Source: CAZEGC01 sp964511635 (lineage in GTDB: Bacteria > Patescibacteriota > Saccharimonadia > Saccharimonadales > Saccharimonadaceae). Taken from it: 10,135 nucleotides of DNA. The notes beneath the pieces are model-generated. The model saw only the letters and a program-made list of their open reading frames with translations. It did not search any database and was not told the origin of the DNA. The position numbers were made by a program, and so were the translations under genes. The number at the start of each line of letters is the position of its first letter. Position 1 is the stretch's first letter. Below are positions 6,805 through 10,135 of the stretch, piece by piece. Location: the NCBI GenBank assembly GCA_964511635.1, contig CAZEGC010000029.1:1-10135 (forward strand). The letters are read 5' to 3'.

Positions 6805-7422
6805 CTATTTTCTGTTTACTTTAATCGAGTGCCCTCTGGGTGCAGGACGAGTATTAGGGGTGGCGCGTTCTTTGACAGGTGAGGTTCGATTACCTGCGAG
6901 TCGCTTTAGTACAATCCGAGCCTGGGAGGCGTAGGTGTGTTTACCACTAATGACGATGCCCGGTTCGTTTTTTGATAGTGGTGTAAAGCGATTAGACAAG
7001 CGCTCAAAGGTGTCATCATCGATTAGGCTGCTAGGGTCTTGACCTTTTACGCCCCGGACCGCACGTGTTTTAGCAGCATTGGGTTCGGTTTGGACCCATA
7101 TAAATAGCGGTTCGTAGCCAGCTTTTTTAGCTTTTTTGATAATTTCCGTTCGCTCAGCTTTGGTAGATCCGATACCTTCAATTAGCACAGTGTTTTTAGT
7201 CTTTATAATTTCACCCAGCATAGTGGAGGCCACACGAGCTAGTATTATAAACTCTTCGGTGCTATAGGTTGGGTTATTGTATAGATCAGAGCGGATTTTA
7301 TCAAAATTTATAAATGGCGCTCGAAATGTATCAGAAAAGTGTTTTGCAAAAAAACTCTTGCCTGCTCCCGGAATTCCAACCACTACTAGCATGTACGGCT
7401 TGGCAAAACTCAACGACTTCAT
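6805..7422 (-). CDS. P-loop kinase of the AAA_33/zeta-toxin-like type
   Basis: From the ATG at 7422 the protein has 205 residues. Walker A is GIPGAGKS (16-23), followed by FDKIRSDL, a hydrophobic strand ending in EG (VLIEGIGSTKAERTEI), and an Arg-rich lid region (TRAVRGVKGQDPSS). This is the layout of small ATP-dependent kinases related to polynucleotide kinase, chloramphenicol phosphotransferase and zeta toxin. The C-terminal ~30 residues are Pro/Arg/Lys-rich and look disordered. No antitoxin-like gene flanks it, so I do not call it a toxin. Substrate unknown. A TTG 18 nt further upstream (7440) is in frame, but the -10 box lies between it and the ATG, so the ATG is the start. It is the first gene of an operon with the YgjP-like protein. 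Confidence 0.85.
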   Translation of the reverse strand: MKSLSFAKPYMLVVVGIPGAGKSFFAKHFSDTFRAPFINFDKIRSDLYNNPTYSTEEFIILARVASTMLGEIIKTKNTVLIEGIGSTKAERTEIIKKAKKAGYEPLFIWVQTEPNAAKTRAVRGVKGQDPSSLIDDDTFERLSNRFTPLSKNEPGIVISGKHTYASQARIVLKRLAGNRTSPVKERATPNTRPAPRGHSIKVNRK

Positions 7423-7430
7423 ATATCGAT

Positions 7431-7439
7431 AGTATAGCA
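7431..7439 (-). promoter_or_regulatory. Extended -10 promoter (TGC-TATACT) of the kinase/YgjP operon
   Basis: On the minus strand TATACT (7431-7436) is preceded by TGC, an extended -10 box. Its end lies 8 nt before the ATG at 7422, so the mRNA should be leaderless. The -35 region (TACCTA) is poor, as expected where an extended -10 compensates. Confidence 0.6.
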
Positions 7440-7466
7440 AATTTATTGGCTAGTAGGTACTAAATT

Positions 7467-7494
7467 TTGACTACGTGCACCACGTAAGTATAAT
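7467..7494 (+). promoter_or_regulatory. Strong promoter of a candidate small RNA
   Basis: TTGACT (7467-7472) and a perfect TATAAT (7489-7494) are 16 nt apart (17 if the box is read as TTTGAC at 7466). Only one base departs from the sigma70 consensus. No protein gene follows on this strand before 8795; a bidirectional terminator does. The start point should fall near 7501. Confidence 0.75.
7472..7486. promoter_or_regulatory. Perfect palindrome in the promoter spacer, operator-like
   Basis: TACGTG (7472-7477), three bases CAC, and CACGTA (7481-7486) form a perfect 6+3+6 inverted repeat. It fills the gap between the -35 and -10 boxes, the position in which a dimeric repressor would block RNA polymerase. 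The binding protein is unknown. Confidence 0.5.
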
Positions 7495-7500
7495 GTAGAC

Positions 7501-7616
7501 ACTTTTTCACCTAACTAGCTTCGCCAAACCCCATCATGTTTTACCTGCGCTAGGGCTTAAGGGTTAGCGCCGCAGCTTATAGTTAAAATAAAAACGAGCC
7601 CAGGTGGACTCTTTTT
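7501..7616 (+). ncRNA. Candidate small RNA, about 116 nt, no recognised family
   Basis: The stretch is framed by a strong promoter and a terminator on the same strand and holds no sensible reading frame (the only ATG gives five codons). It can fold. GCGCUAG (7547-7553) pairs with UUAGCGC (7564-7570) around a 10-nt loop; CUGCG (7545-7549) can alternatively pair with CGCAG (7571-7575). UUCACCU at the 5' end (7506-7512) can pair with AGGUGGA (7602-7608), which would open the terminator hairpin. An A-rich stretch (7585-7594) lies before the terminator. I see no features of tmRNA, SRP RNA, RNase P RNA or a T-box. Role unknown; expression is inferred from the signals only. Confidence 0.5.
7585..7616. 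terminator. Bidirectional intrinsic terminator between the small RNA and tRNA-Trp
   Basis: GAGCCC (7596-7601), loop AGGT, GGACTC (7606-7611) form a 6-bp stem with one G-T pair. On the plus strand five T follow (7612-7616). On the minus strand the reverse stem is followed by GTTTTTATTTT. It can therefore end both the plus-strand small RNA and the minus-strand tRNA-Trp transcript. Confidence 0.85.
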
Positions 7617-7620
7617 ATCT

Positions 7621-7697
7621 TGGCAGGAGTAGAGGGACTCGAACCCCCGACACCAGGTTTTGGAGACCTGTGCTCTAGCCAGCTGAGCTATACTCCT
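7621..7697 (-). tRNA. trnW: tRNA-Trp (anticodon CCA), 3' CCA encoded
   Basis: The minus-strand sequence folds as a cloverleaf. The acceptor is AGGAGTA/TACTCCT, and the D-arm GCTC...GAGC. The anticodon stem CAGGT/ACCTG holds the loop CTCCAAA with anticodon CCA. A 5-nt variable loop follows, then the T-arm GGGGG-TTCGAGT-CCCTC with one G-U pair. The discriminator is G (7624), and the terminal CCA (7623-7621) is encoded. It reads UGG only, in keeping with UGA as a stop. It lies downstream of mscS but has its own promoter and terminator. Confidence 0.97.
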
Positions 7698-7712
7698 TTA
7701 CTAGCGCTAACT

Positions 7713-7721
7713 ATTGTAACA
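7713..7721 (-). promoter_or_regulatory. Extended -10 promoter (TGT-TACAAT) of tRNA-Trp
   Basis: On the minus strand TACAAT (7713-7718) with TGT before it lies 15 nt from the tRNA 5' end, so the primary transcript would carry a leader of about 8-9 nt for RNase P to remove. The -35 region is unremarkable. Confidence 0.55.
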
Positions 7722-7748
7722 AAATTATTTATAACCTGCTAGCTGGCG

Positions 7749-8684
7749 CTATTCTAGTCGGATTGCGCGTTTGAATCGACGGTCTACTTCTGGATCGGAG
7801 AATCTAGCGATTGGTTGTTGAACTATGATTCGTTTTGCGGGATCAGTTGCGTCTTTGTCGATTTCCATAATTGCACTTACGAAATACTTTTCTATCAGCC
7901 ACTCCCTTCCCGGTGTAGTGTGGCCGACTACTATAATGCGCCACAAGTCATCACCCCAGCGTTCGGTGTTTTTAACTCTTAGTGGGCGCGCTAGTAGCGT
8001 GGGGCCGGTGGGCATTGCCTGGGTGATTTTGCGTATTGCTGCTTCTCCGGCTTCACGGTCACGTACGAATACATCAACTGCGATTGATCGAACACCACGT
8101 GGGGTGACTTGTACTGCTTGCATTTGCTGATTATGAATCCAGATGACTTCCCCACTTAGGCTGCGTAATTTAGTGGAGCGCAGCGTAAAGCGCTCGACCA
8201 CACCAGACACGTCAATGAATGGTTCGACTTTGATAAAATCACCAACCGTAAACCACTTTTCTATAATCATCGTGGCTCCAGCTGTAACGTCACGAAGAAG
8301 CATGCCAAGAGTCTGACCGGCAAATACAATAAAGAACGCACTAGCACCTATAGCTGCAACACCACTATTTGCTGCTGGACTTAGAATTCGCCAGGCAACA
8401 TATGCCGTTATGGCGACAACCACCGTCCGAACGGACGCTATAACTATACTAAGGTAGGTTTCCACCTGGCGGTACATCATCACCTTTTGATCGTTAGATT
8501 CTAGTTCAGACCGAACGGCAATTTTTTGGGCAACTGCAATGATGGCTTTTGCTAAGAACCGACTCAGCCAATACGAAATTGCGGTCGCGAGTATAAGGAT
8601 CATAATTGACCTATAAGCATTTGGCTGCGCTAGGAACTCGCCCACCTCGTTAGTAACATTTGTCCAACTGAAATATTCATTCAT
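7749..8684 (-). CDS. MscS-family mechanosensitive ion channel
   Basis: The protein has 311 residues, near the size of E. coli MscS (286). Transmembrane helices lie at about 25-50 and 77-100. The pore helix region (108-140) reads GVAAIGASAFFIVFAGQTLGMLL, with the Gly/Ala-rich packing face of TM3, and continues into TAGATMIIEKWFTVGDFIKVE. This last part matches the TM3b/beta-domain junction of MscS (IEKPFxVGD). The beta domain (about 150-200) and the C-terminal alpha/beta domain follow. These channels open under membrane tension and release solutes on osmotic downshock. The ATG at 8684 has no Shine-Dalgarno and no convincing promoter. The gene is divergent from the dehydrogenase gene, with a 110-nt shared region. 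Confidence 0.93.
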   Translation of the reverse strand: MNEYFSWTNVTNEVGEFLAQPNAYRSIMILILATAISYWLSRFLAKAIIAVAQKIAVRSELESNDQKVMMYRQVETYLSIVIASVRTVVVAITAYVAWRILSPAANSGVAAIGASAFFIVFAGQTLGMLLRDVTAGATMIIEKWFTVGDFIKVEPFIDVSGVVERFTLRSTKLRSLSGEVIWIHNQQMQAVQVTPRGVRSIAVDVFVRDREAGEAAIRKITQAMPTGPTLLARPLRVKNTERWGDDLWRIIVVGHTTPGREWLIEKYFVSAIMEIDKDATDPAKRIIVQQPIARFSDPEVDRRFKRAIRLE

Positions 8685-8715
8685 AACAATTAAACAGTGT
8701 ATCTACTATTGTCAT

Positions 8716-8735
8716 AAAAAACGAGGGTGTTTTTT
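8716..8735. repeat. Short A/T inverted repeat in the mscS/dehydrogenase intergenic region
   Basis: AAAAAAC (8716-8722) and GTTTTTT (8729-8735) are a perfect inverted repeat with the six-base gap GAGGGT. The stem is almost all A-T, too weak for a good terminator, and both flanking genes point away from it. It may be a protein-binding site or DNA-bending tract for the two divergent promoters, or chance. Confidence 0.3.
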
Positions 8736-8794
8736 GCGTGTATTTACGTAATTTGTTAACATTAGCATAAATAGAATCAAACCAGGAGACAAAA

Positions 8795-9976
8795 ATGCAC
8801 ACAGTTATTGTGGGAGGTGGCTTTGCCGGAGTCAAAGCGGCACTAGAACTTAGCAAAAAACAACTAGGTAAAATAACTTTAATTTCAGATCAGCCATATT
8901 TTTTGCATCACGCTACGCTATATGCGACAGCTACTGGGCGCAGCACACGTGAATCAGTCGTTCCGTTAGAGGACATATTTGCCAGGCACCATGATGTAGA
9001 TGTGGTGCTAGATTCAATGAAATCAATTGATCCCGTTCGTAAAATGGTGGTAGGAAAAAGCAGAAGCTATAACTATGACAACCTAATAATAGCTATCGGG
9101 GTTGTGACTAGCTATTTCGGAATTAGAGGCATGGCCAGAAATAGCTTTGGTATCAAAACCCTCGAAGAAGTCAAAGAATTTAAAAACCACCTGCACCAGG
9201 AGCTAACAGCGACTAAACACCTGGATAAAAACTATGTGATAATCGGCGGCGGCCCAACCGGAGTTGAGCTAGCAGGCTCTTTGAGCGAATACCTAAGGGA
9301 CATCGCAAAATCACATCACCTGCGTCATGGAAAAGTTAAAATTACTCTAGTCGAGGCTTCACCAAGACTTCTGCCGCGCCTATCTAAGACTGCATCCAAG
9401 CGCGTTTTAAAACGACTCGAAGATCTAGGGGTAAGGGTACTTACTAATCATAAGGTAGAGTCACTTGGTAAAGAATTCGTAACAATTGATGGCAAAAAAG
9501 TACCGACTGAAACAGCTATCTGGACTTCGGGCGTGACTAATCATCCATTTTTTAAGGAGCACGAAGAGTACTTTCAGCTTGCCCCGAATGGTCGAGTTGA
9601 GGTTAATCAATATCTAGAAGCATATCGCAATATATACGTTATTGGCGATAACGCCAACGTATCAAACGTTGGGCAGGCCCGACCGGCGCTTGATTCTGCT
9701 AAGTTTATAGCAGATCACATAGCTAGAAAAGCAACAGCTCGCTTGCTGAAGTCCTATGTACCTAAAATCCCACCTAGCGGCATTCCAGTTGGCAGCAACT
9801 GGGCGTACGTAGAGTGGAACGGTATATATGCAGATGGCAAAACTGGACATCACCTAAGGAGGTTGATTGAACTTACGGGCTACAAGGCCCTACTTCCCCA
9901 CAATCAAGCACTAAGTGCATGGCGTGCGCACGACATCAAAGAAGAGTCCTGCAAGCTGTGTAAAACTGAAGCTTAA
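8795..9976 (+). CDS. Type II NADH dehydrogenase-like FAD/NAD(P)-dependent oxidoreductase
   Basis: The protein has 393 residues. FAD-binding GGGFAG is at 7-12, with NLIIAIGVVTSYFGI (the NDH-2-like ATG-type motif) near 96-110. The NAD(P)H-binding Rossmann motif GGGPTGVELAG is at 151-161, and the second FAD contact IGDN at 283-286. NDH-2 enzymes pass electrons from NADH to membrane quinone without pumping protons. Here the usual AQxAxQ segment near the quinone/NADH pocket reads QARPALDSA (294-302), so the electron acceptor is uncertain. The C-terminus ends with a CxxC pair (SCKLCK). No clear transmembrane helix is seen; peripheral membrane attachment is possible. AGGAG (8784-8788) stands 6 nt before the ATG. 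TAGAAT (8772-8777) or CATAAA (8766-8771) could be the -10 box, but neither is decisive. Confidence 0.88.
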   Translation: MHTVIVGGGFAGVKAALELSKKQLGKITLISDQPYFLHHATLYATATGRSTRESVVPLEDIFARHHDVDVVLDSMKSIDPVRKMVVGKSRSYNYDNLIIAIGVVTSYFGIRGMARNSFGIKTLEEVKEFKNHLHQELTATKHLDKNYVIIGGGPTGVELAGSLSEYLRDIAKSHHLRHGKVKITLVEASPRLLPRLSKTASKRVLKRLEDLGVRVLTNHKVESLGKEFVTIDGKKVPTETAIWTSGVTNHPFFKEHEEYFQLAPNGRVEVNQYLEAYRNIYVIGDNANVSNVGQARPALDSAKFIADHIARKATARLLKSYVPKIPPSGIPVGSNWAYVEWNGIYADGKTGHHLRRLIELTGYKALLPHNQALSAWRAHDIKEESCKLCKTEA

Positions 9977-9983
9977 AATGAGC

Positions 9984-10012
9984 TTGTAAATGTCACTACT
10001 AGCACCTATAAT
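9984..10012 (+). promoter_or_regulatory. Promoter upstream of the right-edge glycosyltransferase
   Basis: TTGTAA (9984-9989) and a perfect TATAAT (10007-10012) are 17 nt apart. Transcription would start near 10019, giving a leader of about 60 nt before the ATG at 10080. The leader holds a nine-codon frame starting at 10023. No terminator separates it from the dehydrogenase gene, so read-through is also possible. Confidence 0.65.
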
Positions 10013-10079
10013 CATAAGCAAAATGAGGCGAGAAAAAGGAGCGTCGAATTAATCTAGGTCGGATAATTCGCATATAAAA

Positions 10080-10135
10080 ATGAATATACTAATGCTTGGG
10101 TGGGAGTTGCCGCCGCATAACAGCGGAGGTCTTGG
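10080..10135 (+). CDS. Glycosyltransferase of the GT4/GT5 (glycogen-synthase-like) type, N-terminal fragment
   Basis: Only the first 18 codons are visible: MNILMLGWELPPHNSGGL, then a partial glycine codon. The MLGWExPPxxSGGLG opening is the nucleotide-sugar-binding glycine loop at the start of GT-B glycosyltransferases of the GT4 family and of starch/glycogen synthases. No in-frame start exists further upstream before a stop, so the ATG is well supported. No good Shine-Dalgarno precedes it; GGATAATTC (10061-10069) could be an alternative -10 box close to the start. Which sugar and acceptor are used cannot be told from this fragment. Confidence 0.75.
   Translation, partial: MNILMLGWELPPHNSGGL

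Noticed and set aside
6805..7422. Zeta-type toxin of a toxin-antitoxin pair
   Set aside because: No antitoxin-like small gene is adjacent and the fold is shared by many housekeeping kinases.
7423..7440. In-frame TTG at 7440 as start of the P-loop kinase
   Set aside because: The extended -10 box TGC-TATACT lies inside that extension, so the transcript would start after it; the ATG at 7422 gives the normal lead-in to the P-loop.
7601..7611. CAGGTGGACTC resembles part of a T-box antiterminator, next to tRNA-Trp
   Set aside because: The full T-box core and a specifier loop are not visible, and no tryptophan-related gene lies downstream on that strand.
7624..7697. Possible UGA recoding
   Set aside because: The tRNA-Trp anticodon is CCA, genes read through without in-frame TGA, and no other suppressor tRNA is in the window.
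7563..7711. 8-bp inverted repeat (GTTAGCGC at 7563-7570, GCGCTAAC at 7704-7711) flanking tRNA-Trp, as ends of a mobile element or attachment site
   Set aside because: It is short, has no target duplication or integrase, and one arm is explained by the small-RNA hairpin.
1..10135. CRISPR array, insertion sequence, integrase or prophage genes
   Set aside because: No regularly spaced repeats, transposase or phage motifs were found on either strand.

Overview
The window reads as an ordinary chromosomal stretch of a bacterium, most likely Candidatus Saccharibacteria (TM7) or a close relative in the Candidate Phyla Radiation. The basis is an overall resemblance: a compact layout, a SecE with a long lysine-rich N-terminal tail, an L11 of CPR-like wording, a mid-40s GC feel (not computed), frequent CTA leucine codons and frequent CTAG tetramers. 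No 16S gene or other decisive marker is present, so the assignment is inference. The standard code fits: every complete gene ends in TAA or TAG, no gene needs read-through of TGA, and the tRNA-Trp has anticodon CCA.

Left part (1-3230, minus strand). Transcription starts at a promoter just left of 3231 and runs secE > nusG. A second, near-consensus promoter drives rplK, which ends at a clear intrinsic terminator. The gene after rplK is not rplA. It is the first 494 codons of an MmeI-type (type IIL) fused restriction-modification enzyme, with an intact D-X9-EXK nuclease motif and SAM-binding motif I. The gene runs off the left edge just before the expected NPPY/F catalytic motif.

Middle (3232-7422). 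A membrane-anchored family-2 glycosyltransferase (plus strand) faces a membrane-bound PAS histidine kinase (minus strand). The two share one CTAG as their stop codons. To the right, a P-loop kinase of the zeta-toxin/AAA_33 type and a YgjP-like zinc metallohydrolase form a two-gene minus-strand operon.

Right part (7423-10135). A compact RNA locus holds a plus-strand promoter with a perfect palindrome in its spacer, about 116 nt of non-coding, foldable sequence and a bidirectional terminator. On the opposite strand the same terminator serves tRNA-Trp(CCA), which has an encoded CCA end. Then follow an MscS-type mechanosensitive channel (minus), a divergent type-II NADH-dehydrogenase-like flavoprotein (plus), and the first 18 codons of a GT4/GT5 glycosyltransferase.

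Two cross-cutting patterns stand out. First, several promoters have a -10 box only 7-8 nt before the ATG with no Shine-Dalgarno, implying leaderless mRNAs, while secE, nusG, rplK and the dehydrogenase have good ribosome sites. Second, CTAG is clearly common. The most novel object is the candidate small RNA at about 7501-7616.
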